Of a DNA stretch of 64,000 bases, positions 37,396 to 45,675 are shown one piece after another (within the stretch, counting starts at the first letter, position 1; the number at the start of each line of letters is the position of its first letter). Location of the stretch: positions 1,674,001 through 1,738,000 of the forward strand of contig NZ_OY734020.1 of NCBI RefSeq assembly GCF_963455295.1, in the 5' to 3' direction. The DNA comes from Candidatus Thiodiazotropha sp. CDECU1 (lineage in GTDB: Bacteria; Pseudomonadota; Gammaproteobacteria; Chromatiales; Chromatiaceae). The position numbers and the translations under genes are program-made. The notes below the pieces were generated by a model, which had not been told where the DNA came from, did no database searches, and worked only from the letters and a program-made list of their open reading frames with translations.

Positions 37396-38070
37396 ATGGA
37401 ATTAATTTCAAGATCAATACGAATAGTTAATGAGCAGATCTCATTACTTTTGCTCTCAGGAGTAATTGGAATTCAATTTTACTATGGCGCTTTTGCCTAT
37501 ATTTCCGTTGTAGGAATGCTGGCTTCGATTGTGATAGGTATAATTATTTATGGGCAAATTACCATAAAAGTAAGGGGTGAGGAAGTATTACCAGCTAAAG
37601 AAATATTAAAACGAAACTGGGTTAACTATATCGTGGTAATGCTCATTATAGGAGTTTCAACACTAGCTATAATTCAAGTCATAAAAATATTATCAACATC
37701 GGCTGTGTTCTTGGCTTTGAGTCAATCAGCTATAAAAACACTGATGTCTATAATTACAATCTATGTCCTTCCAATCGTGTTTTTAAAGAAAGAGCATATG
37801 TTGGCAATTGTTACTGGTTTGGTGTTTTTATTTCAAAATATAAGAAAGAGCATCCCTTTAATTCTTCTTGCGGGTTTAATATTTATAGTAGAAATCCTAT
37901 TGGGACAAATTTTGGTGCAACAGGGGCAGCAATCCACAAATGTATATTCACTGGTGCCAACATTAATTGTTATTAATATAGTAGTCACATATATTTCATT
38001 TTTAATTTATACAGCTGCTACTTTAGTTTTAATACCAAATTCAAATGTTTATGTTGATCAAAAAGCCTAA
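37396..38070 (+). CDS. cassette 1: multi-helix membrane protein
   Basis: 224 residues with about six membrane helices (for example LLLSGVIGIQFYYGAFAYI and IPLILLAGLIFIVEILLG). No family recognised; the overall look is like small integral membrane proteins of the DUF4013/YciC style. Its TAA stop lies inside the attC. It is closest to attI and therefore likely expressed from the cassette promoter. Confidence 0.75.
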   Translation: MELISRSIRIVNEQISLLLLSGVIGIQFYYGAFAYISVVGMLASIVIGIIIYGQITIKVRGEEVLPAKEILKRNWVNYIVVMLIIGVSTLAIIQVIKILSTSAVFLALSQSAIKTLMSIITIYVLPIVFLKKEHMLAIVTGLVFLFQNIRKSIPLILLAGLIFIVEILLGQILVQQGQQSTNVYSLVPTLIVINIVVTYISFLIYTAATLVLIPNSNVYVDQKA

Positions 38071-38130
38071 CAATGGCCTTCAAAGGATTCGCTCACTTCG
38101 TTCGCTCTCCTTTGAGGCCGGGCGTTAGGC
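38065..38130. repeat. attC site of cassette 1
   Basis: 66 bases from GCCTAAC to GTTAGGC, with an inner imperfect stem (AATGGCC/AAAGG against CCTTTGAGGCC). The left core GCCTAAC mirrors the GTTAGGC at the start of the same cassette. Confidence 0.92.
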
Positions 38131-38137
38131 AACAATA

Positions 38138-38494
38138 ATGATGAATAGCAAACGAATCGCAAGTTATAATCACAGTGGTCGTATTGGGGTCATGGTCGAG
38201 TTTGCCTGCGAATCGTTCATGCCGTTTGATGATGCAGAGTTTTCAACATTTATTCATGATGTAGCAATGCACATTGCAGCTGAAGACCCAAGTGATATAA
38301 ATGAGCTTCTTATACAACTGTTTATAAAAAATCCCGAAGTAACTATAAGACAAAGTATAGACGAGGCGATATTGAAGCATGAAGAAAATATAAAAGTATG
38401 CCGATTTATCCGGTGGGACACCGAAAAGCTTACTTCGCCACCAGAAGACTTACCACCTAAGTCACCTGCAGCTGCAATGAAGGTGGTTAAGTGA
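38138..38494 (+). CDS. cassette 2: hypothetical protein
   Basis: 118 residues. There is a folded N-terminal region (SGRIGVMVEFACESFMPFDD) and a proline-rich tail (PPEDLPPKSPAAAMK). The translation-factor-like theme of FIHDVAMHIAAEDP may indicate a small alpha/beta domain, but I do not assign a family. Two adjacent ATGs (38,138 and 38,141) are possible starts. Confidence 0.7.
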   Translation: MMNSKRIASYNHSGRIGVMVEFACESFMPFDDAEFSTFIHDVAMHIAAEDPSDINELLIQLFIKNPEVTIRQSIDEAILKHEENIKVCRFIRWDTEKLTSPPEDLPPKSPAAAMKVVK

Positions 38495-38504
38495 AGCGTT
38501 CATT

Positions 38505-38582
38505 GCCTAACCAGTCATTCAAGACGCCCCTTCGGGGCTGGGACGCTGGTTTCACCAGCGCCCCTTAATTGTGGCGTTATGT
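38505..38582. repeat. attC site of cassette 2
   Basis: Runs from GCCTAAC to GTTATGT with inner GACGCCCC/GGGGCTGGGACG and CGCTGGT/ACCAGCG stems. Its left core mirrors the GTTAGGC that starts cassette 2. Confidence 0.9.
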
Positions 38583-38595
38583 GTAAGAGAAAAAC

Positions 38596-38913
38596 ATGAA
38601 GTTAACTTTTGACCCCAATAATTATCTAAAACAGCAAGAGGTTTTTACAGGTGAAATGATTGCCCGTATAGCTGACCATCTTGAGTGTTCAGGAATCAAA
38701 GGCGAAGAATTAAAAGAGCTTACAGGTAAAATATCATTTGAAATTGGCTGCATGATAGATAATGTCAACGATATTGAATTTGATGGTGATGTAGCCTATC
38801 CAAACTTACTATTTACATCTGACAGTGATGAGCTAATTCATTTTGGCGGAAGCTCTACCGTACACGAAATGGTATATGGTATTCTGAATGCAATGTTTAA
38901 GGAAAACACATAA
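38596..38913 (+). CDS. cassette 3: hypothetical acidic protein
   Basis: 105 residues, acidic, soluble, with a helical N-terminal half (FTGEMIARIADHLECSGIKGEELKEL) and a C-terminal HFGGSSTVHEMVYGIL. I do not recognise it. A weak ribosome site (AGAGA) lies a few bases before the ATG. The stop TAA is inside the attC start. Confidence 0.75.
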   Translation: MKLTFDPNNYLKQQEVFTGEMIARIADHLECSGIKGEELKELTGKISFEIGCMIDNVNDIEFDGDVAYPNLLFTSDSDELIHFGGSSTVHEMVYGILNAMFKENT

Positions 38914-38989
38914 CAATCGGGTCAAGAGCGCTCCCTGCGGTCGCTGGGACCTCCGCTCCGCTACGGCCCCTTACCCAGAACGTTAAGGC
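38908..38989. repeat. attC site of cassette 3
   Basis: Runs from ACATAAC to GTTAAGGC. ACATAAC mirrors the GTTATGT that starts cassette 3. A GCTCCGCTCCGCTACGG-type stem region lies inside. Confidence 0.9.
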
Positions 38990-39000
38990 TTGAATGGAAA

Positions 39001-39306
39001 GTGAATATGTATGGAGTACAAATCAAGGAGAGTTGCAAACGGATGGCTCGTTCCATGAAGTGGCTCCGTAGAAAGGAATCTGATGCATCAAATCGCAAAC
39101 AAGGATGGCAAGCTTCCAGCGATTTTGTGGCTTCGCTTCTTGGTGTTGCCAGTTTGCAGGCTAGTCGTTTGGTGCAGGTAGCGAGTGTGTCGCGACATCA
39201 AGGGTTCAACCTTCACACGAACACCTGTGCCTTAACCAGTGGGTCTAGTGGATCGCAAACCCTCCGCTGCGCTCCGTGTTTGCTCACCACTAACCCAAAA
39301 CGTTAA
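39001..39306 (+). CDS. cassette 4: doubtful ORF reading through its attC
   Basis: 101 codons that continue across nearly the whole attC of cassette 4, so at least the last 25 codons are not an ordinary protein end. The reading frame has a basic, serine-rich composition and no recognisable domain. The cassette may encode no protein, or a shorter one. Confidence 0.3.
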   Translation: MNMYGVQIKESCKRMARSMKWLRRKESDASNRKQGWQASSDFVASLLGVASLQASRLVQVASVSRHQGFNLHTNTCALTSGSSGSQTLRCAPCLLTTNPKR

Positions 39307-39309
39307 CTG
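39229..39309. repeat. attC site of cassette 4
   Basis: Runs from GCCTTAAC to GTTAACTG. GCCTTAAC mirrors the GTTAAGGC that starts cassette 4. Confidence 0.88.
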
Positions 39310-39315
39310 TAAAAA

Positions 39316-39714
39316 ATGAAGACCTGGGTAAAACGCATAGTCATAGGTTCAATATCGATAGTGTCCATAGCTTTAATGAGTGGATATTTGTTTATTTATA
39401 TAGCATTTTCAGACATGTGTAGGAATGATTTAGCAACCGAATCAAAATCGCCTGATAAAAAATATAAAGCTCTCATTTTCCAAAGAGATTGTGGGGCAAC
39501 AACAGGATTTAGCACGCAAATTTCAATTATTGATGCAAATGAGGAATTAGAAAACAAAGGCGGTAATATCCTTACTGCAGATGGCCATCCAGATAAAAAC
39601 AATTTCAAAATATCTTGGGTTAACTCAGATGTATTACTCATAAAAAATACGCAGGGTGCCAAAACCATCAAGAAGGAAAGTTCATTAGGAAGGGTGAATA
39701 TTCGGTATGAATAA
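39316..39714 (+). CDS. cassette 5: membrane-anchored hypothetical protein
   Basis: 132 residues. One N-terminal hydrophobic helix (IVIGSISIVSIALMSGYLFIYI) anchors a soluble domain with two cysteines (DMC and RDCGATTGFSTQISI) that may pair outside the membrane. The SPDKKYKALIFQRDCGATTGF stretch resembles DUF5412-type lipoprotein or membrane proteins common in cassettes. Function unknown. Confidence 0.8.
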   Translation: MKTWVKRIVIGSISIVSIALMSGYLFIYIAFSDMCRNDLATESKSPDKKYKALIFQRDCGATTGFSTQISIIDANEELENKGGNILTADGHPDKNNFKISWVNSDVLLIKNTQGAKTIKKESSLGRVNIRYE

Positions 39715-39724
39715 TACGCAAAAA

Positions 39725-39787
39725 CAGTTAACAAGCGCTTTCAGCCGACGCGCCAAAGGCGCGCTCGGCTGAAGCTTGTCGTTATGC
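39725..39787. repeat. attC site of cassette 5
   Basis: 63 bases from CAGTTAAC to GTTATGC, with a long CAAGCGCTTTCAGCCGA / TCGGCTGAAGCTTG stem. CAGTTAAC mirrors the GTTAACTG that starts cassette 5. Confidence 0.92.
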
Positions 39788-39800
39788 ATCAGGATAAATA

Positions 39801-40217
39801 ATGGGCTTCGTGAAAAGGAATGTAGAGCTTGAAGTGTTTCTTGACTCAATCGAGTCAAAATGGGAACACCTCTCAGATCAAGAATACAGGAAAGTCTTAT
39901 CTACCCTAGATGAGTTCATTGACAATGAGAATTATTGGTCCCTTCATGGTGATGAGGCATTCAAAGAGATAGAAACTAAGATCCCGTTAGAGGGCTATAT
40001 ATTCACTGCTCCAAAGCACAAGCTATTCTCAGTCTATGAAAGTGGAGGCGAGAACAAAACGATTGGTTATTCTGTATCTAATCTTACAAGGCTAAACCGT
40101 GAAATCCTAAATCAATTAGAGTGTGTAGTAACAAACAAGCAATTAACATTTGCATGTGTTTTAAATCATGAGTGGCAAGCTATGTGCCCAGAACTATATT
40201 TGGAAAAGAATGCATGA
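39801..40217 (+). CDS. cassette 6: hypothetical protein
   Basis: 138 residues, mostly helical at the N-terminus (LEVFLDSIESKWEHLSDQEYRKVLSTLDEF). No membrane segment or family recognised. The following attC should begin GCATAAC to match the cassette start GTTATGC; the sequence reads GCATGATAAAC and then loses attC structure, so the end of the array is damaged here. Confidence 0.7.
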   Translation: MGFVKRNVELEVFLDSIESKWEHLSDQEYRKVLSTLDEFIDNENYWSLHGDEAFKEIETKIPLEGYIFTAPKHKLFSVYESGGENKTIGYSVSNLTRLNREILNQLECVVTNKQLTFACVLNHEWQAMCPELYLEKNA

Positions 40218-40437
40218 TAAACAAGACACCCAACCCAAAATCTAAGAACCCGCGCGCATCACTGAGCAAGATGGTTGCTTCATTTAGTCACTGATATTTA
40301 CGTCATACAGCTTTTCTGTGAGAAAACAGCTTGATGATTAGAGATGAATTGTTTTTTAGGCTGTTTTTGCAGAGTGTCAGACAGGGTTGTACCTCAACTT
40401 ACGCTGATGCAGTCAGTTTTAGCTCGGTGAGTATTAT

Positions 40438-41433
40438 TTACGTAAGCAGCATTCGCACAGCCCCGAGATTGGGCGTTCGTCGATACTTCAATCTGCGGCA
40501 TGCTGCGGTGAGCCTGTGACTCATCCCAACAAACCCTTTGAAGCGGCTCTCGAAATGTTGGGTCATATAAAGCCAATGCTTGGTGTCGATCTGTAACCGC
40601 TCGAGAATGGGCGGTTGGTTGTCAGGTATATAGCCGCGTTTGTTTCCCAGGATGGCGCGCCCTGTCCAATCAATGAGTTCAAGATAGTCTGTGAGCCGAA
40701 ACGGCATGCCCTTGGGCATGTCCTGGCGAGGGTAGCCGACGAAGGGCGCCAGACCGGAGGGTGTTTCATTATCGTCGAGAGGTTTCTGATCGCGTTTGAG
40801 TTGATCTGTACGCTCAGCAATGGAGGTGTATTCCGATGTCTCCGGTGACTGTGCCAGCCCTGCCCTGACCGGATTGAGGTCCACATAGGCCATGCAGGCC
40901 ATCAGGGCCTTTTCATCCAGTAGGGCCTGGGATTTGTATCGGCCCTCCCAGTAGCGACCGGTACAGTCATCCTCTTGGTTGGCTTGGCGGGCAATCGGTT
41001 CGTTGAGGCAACGCATGAACCAGCTGATATCCTGCAGCCGTTTGCGCCATTTTGTCAGCAGTTCCGAAACCGTTTCCTGCTCTGCACGGGTAATGGTGTC
41101 TTGTGAAAGATAACGCTGCACGAGCACAGGCAGCGAGAAGAGACGCTCCCAGCGTGTGATCACCTCCCGCTCGCTCCACTCGACGGCGCATTCAGTATCC
41201 ACATGAAGGATGACGTGGTAGTGATTCGACATCACGGCATAGGCGCAGATGTCGATGGCGAAAACATCAGTCAGCAGTTTCATGCGATCGACGATCCATT
41301 GGCGGCGATGTTCATAACTTTTCCCGGTATGGGTGTCCACACCACAGAGGAAGGCGCGGCGCACGCAGCGGGAGACGCAGTGGTAATAGGGGGTTTCTTC
41401 CAGTAGAACAAGGGCTTTCCTTGGCTTGGGCAT
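40438..41433 (-). CDS. RAYT-type Y1 transposase
   Basis: 331 residues from the ATG at 41,433. The Y1_Tnp family is shown by the N-terminal YYHCVSRCVRRAFLCG, the metal-binding HUH motif in MSNHYHVILHV, and the catalytic-tyrosine region ALMACMAYVDLNPVRAGL. This family (REP-associated tyrosine transposases) acts on single-stranded hairpins. No REP palindrome flanks this copy. Its position just after the damaged end of the cassette array suggests insertion there. Confidence 0.92.
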   Translation of the reverse strand: MPKPRKALVLLEETPYYHCVSRCVRRAFLCGVDTHTGKSYEHRRQWIVDRMKLLTDVFAIDICAYAVMSNHYHVILHVDTECAVEWSEREVITRWERLFSLPVLVQRYLSQDTITRAEQETVSELLTKWRKRLQDISWFMRCLNEPIARQANQEDDCTGRYWEGRYKSQALLDEKALMACMAYVDLNPVRAGLAQSPETSEYTSIAERTDQLKRDQKPLDDNETPSGLAPFVGYPRQDMPKGMPFRLTDYLELIDWTGRAILGNKRGYIPDNQPPILERLQIDTKHWLYMTQHFESRFKGFVGMSHRLTAACRRLKYRRTPNLGAVRMLLT

Positions 41434-41524
41434 CGTATCACTCCTTGATAGCTGATGTGGGTTAGAGATTGCCAGAGTTATTAAATTTTGGCAAATTAGC
41501 AATGGGTGTCCGGTTTAGACTTTG

Positions 41525-41617
41525 AGCCAGGGGAAGATCAGTGATTTCCGATTGGATACGCTGGTGGATATCGCTCATCGTTTAGGGTTGCATGTTTCTA
41601 TAGAAATCGCTGCGTGA
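41525..41617 (+). pseudogene. remnant of an XRE-family antitoxin-like protein
   Basis: An open stretch reads SQGKISDFRLDTLVDIAHRL then GLHVSIEIAA and a stop. This is the usual C-terminal end of small XRE proteins of the HTH_37 / HigA-like type. A stop codon lies three codons upstream and no HTH part was found, so only the tail survives. Confidence 0.5.
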
Positions 41618-41771
41618 TAATCATCTTTTTGTGAGTGCTTGATAAGCATTTTGTTTACATAATCGATGTTTAGATTACTCTATGTAGGAAAGAATGATCG
41701 AATAGAGGGTTTCTGCTTTCGACCCAAAGCGGGCCTTTCGCGATGTACTAGGTTACGTCTGTAAATCGGGA

Positions 41772-42377
41772 CTAAACACTCCTGAATCGTGCCAGAAATG
41801 TTTCAATGAATTCTTTCTTGAGTTTCCTGGCAGTTTTAGGTTCGACGGGACCCTGCAAGATCGGCGGCCAGAAGAAAGTTCCTGCAAAAAGAGACCAAAA
41901 TATCTCCGCGGCAAGATCAGGCTCCTTAACCTCGAGTCGACCATCGTTTGACGCTGATTTGAGCCAGGCCGCTAAGCTGTCTTCCTGACTCTCGGCCTTT
42001 GCGTAGGCCCTCTGCGCCAGTTCGGGATGGGAAACAAAAGCGGCAAAGGCCATTCGCATGAGACCAAGTCGTTCGGGTTTGTTTGCCAATACCATCTTGG
42101 ATTCGGCAAATTCATCCAATTGCTCCTCCACAGTCTTTTCCGGATCGTATTTGATCTGTTTCAGGGTGAAGACCTCTTGAAGAAAGCGATCGAACACTTC
42201 TTCAAAGAGAGACTCCTTGCTAGGAAAGTGATTGTAAACGGTTCGCTTCGAGGCGTTAGCTACCTCGGCTACATAATCCATACTGGCCTTTTCATAGCCT
42301 TGTTCCTCAAATGCTTTGAGGGCAGCGTCTACTATGGAATCCCTCTTCTTGCTTGTATCTCTTTTTTTCACAGCCAA
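41772..42377 (-). CDS. TetR-family repressor
   Basis: 201 residues. N-terminal HTH with KKRDSIVDAALKAFEEQGYEKASMDYVAEVANASKRTVYNHFPSKESLF, then a ligand-binding region with a C-terminal TetR_C-like part. It is divergent from the SDR/hydrolase/SRPBCC operon. Two TACAC-N6-GTGTA palindromes lie in the gap between them, so it probably represses both itself and that operon. The inducer is unknown. Confidence 0.93.
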   Translation of the reverse strand: MAVKKRDTSKKRDSIVDAALKAFEEQGYEKASMDYVAEVANASKRTVYNHFPSKESLFEEVFDRFLQEVFTLKQIKYDPEKTVEEQLDEFAESKMVLANKPERLGLMRMAFAAFVSHPELAQRAYAKAESQEDSLAAWLKSASNDGRLEVKEPDLAAEIFWSLFAGTFFWPPILQGPVEPKTARKLKKEFIETFLARFRSV

Positions 42378-42395
42378 ATGAAACTCTAATCAAAA

Positions 42396-42415
42396 ATTAC
42401 ACCGATTAGTGTAAT
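42396..42415. promoter_or_regulatory. probable TetR operator 1
   Basis: ATTACAC-N6-GTGTAAT, a perfect 7-bp inverted repeat located 19 bases upstream of the repressor start. Confidence 0.7.
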
Positions 42416-42443
42416 TTATATTGACTATTCATTCAAATCACAC

Positions 42444-42459
42444 TACACTGTATAGTGTA
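42444..42459. promoter_or_regulatory. probable TetR operator 2
   Basis: TACAC-N6-GTGTA, the same half-sites and the same spacing as operator 1, 37 bases upstream of the SDR start. Confidence 0.7.
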
Positions 42460-42495
42460 ATTAAATTTGTTTTATTTCCACATCTAGAGAAAATT

Positions 42496-43332
42496 ATGAG
42501 CAATAACATAGACATGAAAGTAATTCTCATAACAGGTACCTCCTCAGGAATGGGCAAGGAAACCGCAAAAGACCTTATTCACCAGGGCCATATCGTCTAT
42601 TGCGCCGCCAGGCGTACGGACAAGATGCAGGATCTGGCAGAAATCGGCGGGAAGCTAATGACATTGGACATATCGAAAGACGAGGACATCGTTTCTTGCG
42701 TCGACAAGATAATTGAAACTGAAGGCCGGGTGGATGTTCTCTGGAACAACGCTGGCTTCGGTTTGTACGGCTCGGTGGAAGAAACCAGCCTGGACGACGC
42801 CAGATATCAGTTCGAGGTCAATCTTTTCGGAATGGCTCGCCTTACCCAGTTGGTCGTACCGCACATGAGAAACAAAGGATCAGGAACGATCATCAATACC
42901 TCCTCCATCGGTGGCAAAATTTATGCTCCACTGGGCGCCTGGTACCACGCAAGCAAACACGCGGTAGAAGGATACTCCGATTGCCTGAGACTCGAACTCG
43001 AACCGTTCGGAATCAATGTGGTGGTGTTGGAACCTGGTGCCATAAAAACCGAGTTCCCCGAAGTTATGTCCAAACAGGTCATGGATCATTCGGGAAGCGG
43101 GCCGTACCGGGATATGGCCAGGCGAGTTTCGAATCTCAGCCTGAAGGAATCCGGAATTGACGGAGCGGGTTCACCTGCGTCGGTTATATCGAAGACCATT
43201 CAAAAAATTATTGAATCCAGTAAGCCCAAAACACGGTATGCCGTTGGCAAGTTTTCGACTTCGACGCTGGTCATGAGGCAAATCCTGTCGGATAGAACCT
43301 TCGATAAAGTGATCAACTCGATGGTGCAGTGA
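42496..43332 (+). CDS. short-chain dehydrogenase
   Basis: 278 residues from the ATG at 42,496, behind an AGAGA ribosome site; an earlier in-frame start at 42,421 would run through the operator region. Cofactor motif TGTSSGMG at about 14-21, NNAGFG near 84, and the catalytic NTSSIGGKIYAPLGAWYHASKHAVEGYS with Ser/Tyr/Lys. Substrate is not identifiable. First gene of the TetR-flanked operon. Confidence 0.92.
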   Translation: MSNNIDMKVILITGTSSGMGKETAKDLIHQGHIVYCAARRTDKMQDLAEIGGKLMTLDISKDEDIVSCVDKIIETEGRVDVLWNNAGFGLYGSVEETSLDDARYQFEVNLFGMARLTQLVVPHMRNKGSGTIINTSSIGGKIYAPLGAWYHASKHAVEGYSDCLRLELEPFGINVVVLEPGAIKTEFPEVMSKQVMDHSGSGPYRDMARRVSNLSLKESGIDGAGSPASVISKTIQKIIESSKPKTRYAVGKFSTSTLVMRQILSDRTFDKVINSMVQ

Positions 43333-43343
43333 GGAAGAAAGCA

Positions 43344-44231
43344 ATGCTCGGCACAATGATTTCCAACATGATGGTGAAACCTTACCAGTCCCCTTTGTTC
43401 GATAGTCCCGAGACCTGGGGCCTCGACTACGAAAACGTGGAATTTCCGGCGACGGACGGTACCTTGTTGCGCGGCTGGCTGATCCGGGGCGGAAGCGACC
43501 GGGTCATCGTACAGAGTCACTTCGGCGTGCAGTGCAGTCGCGGTGGCTGGACCCCGAAAGGCAAAGGCCCGATCAAGCCGTGGAAAAACGACATCAGCTT
43601 TTTGCGCCAGGCGAAATACCTGGTCGAAAAAGGCTATTCCGTGCTGATGTATGATTTTCGCGGACACGGTGAGAGCGATCTCGGCCCCATTCCGTGGGTG
43701 AGTTGGGGCCCGGAGGAAGCGAAGGACGTCATCGGCGCGGTCGACTACATCAGCATACACTCGGACTTCGCCAACGCTTCGATCGGTCTGCTGTCGATTT
43801 GCATGGGCTCGGCGGCGACGACCTACGCCTATGGGCTTGAGGACGGCCTCTCAGGACGCGATCGCGTCAAGGCATTGGTGGCGGTGCAGCCGCTGCTGTA
43901 CAGCTGTTTCGTCGATGCTCTCGGCATGCCCGGCTTTGCAAGACGCTCGGGTGAAAAAGTCTCCGTGGAGCGCCTAGGATTCGATATCGCCGGTCCCAAC
44001 TTCGTCGAGCAGGCTGCGAGCATCAGCGTACCAACGCTCGTCGTACAAAATGCCAACGACCCCTGGACACAAATGTCGATGGTGGAAGACTACTTCCAGC
44101 GACTGACCGTGGAGAAGGAACTGAAAATGCTCGACCTGGACAAAAGCCGTTTCGCAGCCTACGACCGTATTGGCACGCACCCTCAGGAATTCACCGACTG
44201 GTTCGATGACCGTATGTATGGTGCGCACTAA
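43344..44231 (+). CDS. alpha/beta hydrolase
   Basis: 295 residues from the ATG at 43,344, with GAGGAAG eight bases before it; a GTG at 43,329 overlapping the SDR stop is the alternative. The fold shows the oxyanion strand (VIVQSHFGV), DFRGHGESDLGP, a nucleophile-elbow-like LLSICMGSAATTYAYG where the centre reads Cys (SICMG) and not Ser, an acidic residue region (NANDPWTQMSM) and a late His (RIGTHPQEF). The Cys at the elbow is odd and may mean altered chemistry, as in dienelactone hydrolases. Confidence 0.85.
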   Translation: MLGTMISNMMVKPYQSPLFDSPETWGLDYENVEFPATDGTLLRGWLIRGGSDRVIVQSHFGVQCSRGGWTPKGKGPIKPWKNDISFLRQAKYLVEKGYSVLMYDFRGHGESDLGPIPWVSWGPEEAKDVIGAVDYISIHSDFANASIGLLSICMGSAATTYAYGLEDGLSGRDRVKALVAVQPLLYSCFVDALGMPGFARRSGEKVSVERLGFDIAGPNFVEQAASISVPTLVVQNANDPWTQMSMVEDYFQRLTVEKELKMLDLDKSRFAAYDRIGTHPQEFTDWFDDRMYGAH

Positions 44232-44265
44232 TCGATCGTCAAATAGACCGACATAGGAAAATACC

Positions 44266-44766
44266 ATGACCCTGTTGACCTCCAAATGGCTGTGGGCCGT
44301 AGTTGGCGCCGCAATACTACTTACGGTGCTCTATTTCGCTGGACGAAAGACCTTTCATGCCGAGATCGTGATTCCGGCATCGCCGCAAGCGGTTTGGGCC
44401 GTGCTTTCCGACCACACAGGCTACGCAGACTGGAATCCGTTGCTCGTGCCAATCGCGGGCAGTCTGAGCGTCGGCAGCAAGGTGACCTACCGGATGACCC
44501 AGCCGAACGGCAAGCAGAGCGAGTTCGAGGCAACCATCGTCGAAATCGAGCCCGGCCGACGAATTCGTCAATTCGCTGGACTGCGCGGAGTTCTGACCGC
44601 CGATCACGAATACCGACTTGAGGCGGTCGACGGGGGTACCCGGGTGATCCAGCATGAGGTGGACAACGGCCTGGCAATGCTATTCTGGGATTCGAGTTGG
44701 GTGCAACCGAGTTACGAGAGGGTCAACGAAGCCTTGCGAGCTCGCGTTATGGAACTGGCAAAGTAA
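44266..44766 (+). CDS. SRPBCC-domain protein with N-terminal membrane helix
   Basis: 166 residues. One hydrophobic helix (WLWAVVGAAILLTVLYFAG) is followed by a START-like lipid/ligand-binding fold (VIPASPQAVWAVLSDHTGYADWNPLLVP is the family hallmark). It probably binds a hydrophobic molecule at the membrane. It is the last gene of the TetR-linked operon, 34 bases after the hydrolase. Confidence 0.9.
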   Translation: MTLLTSKWLWAVVGAAILLTVLYFAGRKTFHAEIVIPASPQAVWAVLSDHTGYADWNPLLVPIAGSLSVGSKVTYRMTQPNGKQSEFEATIVEIEPGRRIRQFAGLRGVLTADHEYRLEAVDGGTRVIQHEVDNGLAMLFWDSSWVQPSYERVNEALRARVMELAK

Positions 44767-44845
44767 GCGATGTAGTCCGCGCCAAAATCTATGAATGTTG
44801 AGAGTCCGTTATTGGCCGAAATACGACATAGTTGCAGCTTGTGCT

Positions 44846-45093
44846 GGGTCGGACCTTTATAACAGACTGATTTAGAAAGATAATAACCCAATATTTGGCT
44901 ACAAAATATGATAGAAACTCATTTTTCGGCTAATAAATTATCCTATAAGAAAGTAATGTGCTAACAGTGACTGTTTGGCATTATCGGCAGCTTACATAGG
45001 TGTTTTGTTACTGTAATAGCCCTTATAAGCGAGAAAAACACCATGTCATGAAACGAAATGCGAATGAAATTTGTGGATTGCATAGGTCCGGCC
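44846..45093 (+). repeat. MITE-like repeat, copy B
   Basis: 248 bases from GGGTCGGACCTTTAT to ATAGGTCCGGCCC, nearly inverted repeats at the two ends. It matches copy C along its whole length and copy A along most of it. It fills the gap between the SRPBCC gene and the first TIR cassette, in the same orientation as the other copies. Confidence 0.88.
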
Positions 45094-45150
45094 CGTCAAT
45101 AATTTGAGAATACTGCCGTAAGCCTGGGAAAGTGGTTGAGGGGTTAAAGA

Positions 45151-45672
45151 ATGACTAACGGATTACTAGGGTCGCTTTTTATTCCAACTAAACGAAAAAT
45201 ATTCGTTAGTTACCATCATGGAGGCGACCAATGGTATTACAATGAATTTTCTCGCATTTTTAGTGACACCTATGACGTGGTTCAAGATAGCTCGTTAGAT
45301 CGAGCGATTGACAGTGATGATCCAGATTATGTAATGCGCAGGATTAGAGAAAACAATATTACCGGCACATCTTGCACAATTGTTTTATGCGGCGCTCAAA
45401 CTCCGCAGAGAAAATATGTGGATTGGGAGATTAAGGCGGCTTTAGATAAGTGCCATGGCCTTATTGGGATCAACCTGCCCGGGAGCATATTAAGCAATAA
45501 TGGTGTTTTTGTACCCGATAGATTTAATGACAATTACCACTCTGGCTATGCAGTTTGGCTTCAGTGGCATGAGCTTACTACACAGGCAATAGCACAAGCA
45601 ATCGAACTGGCTAATTCAAGGCCACCAACATTAATCAATAACTCACGACAGATGCGTCGTAGAAACGGGTGA
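45151..45672 (+). CDS. TIR-like protein (MTH538/DUF1863, ThsB-like)
   Basis: 173 residues. The MTH538-type TIR-like fold is shown by KIFVSYHHGGDQWYYNEFSR, the DSDDPDYVMRRIRENNI segment, the central TSCTIVLCGAQTPQRKYVDWEI with the conserved Glu, and a C-terminal ELTTQAIAQAIELA helix. Proteins of this family make cyclic-ADP-ribose-type signals or consume NAD in anti-phage systems. No ThsA-like effector is nearby. It is three bases upstream of a helical protein, and the two end at a recognisable attC, so they form one cassette. Confidence 0.9.
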   Translation: MTNGLLGSLFIPTKRKIFVSYHHGGDQWYYNEFSRIFSDTYDVVQDSSLDRAIDSDDPDYVMRRIRENNITGTSCTIVLCGAQTPQRKYVDWEIKAALDKCHGLIGINLPGSILSNNGVFVPDRFNDNYHSGYAVWLQWHELTTQAIAQAIELANSRPPTLINNSRQMRRRNG

Positions 45673-45675
45673 CAT

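Larger units (their letters stand above)
35864..40220. mobile_element. chromosomal integron: intI, attI region and six cassettes
   Basis: intI is followed by a 124-base attI region, then six cassettes, each with a core site whose sequence is mirrored at the start of its own attC. Cassette starts are at about 37,380, 38,125, 38,577, 38,983, 39,303 and 39,782. The sixth attC is not intact. Cassette DNA is far more AT-rich than intI and the surrounding genes. Confidence 0.92.

Noticed and set aside
40331-40519. 62-codon ORF after the cassette array
   Set aside because: It overlaps the transposase end, has no ribosome site and no protein-like features.
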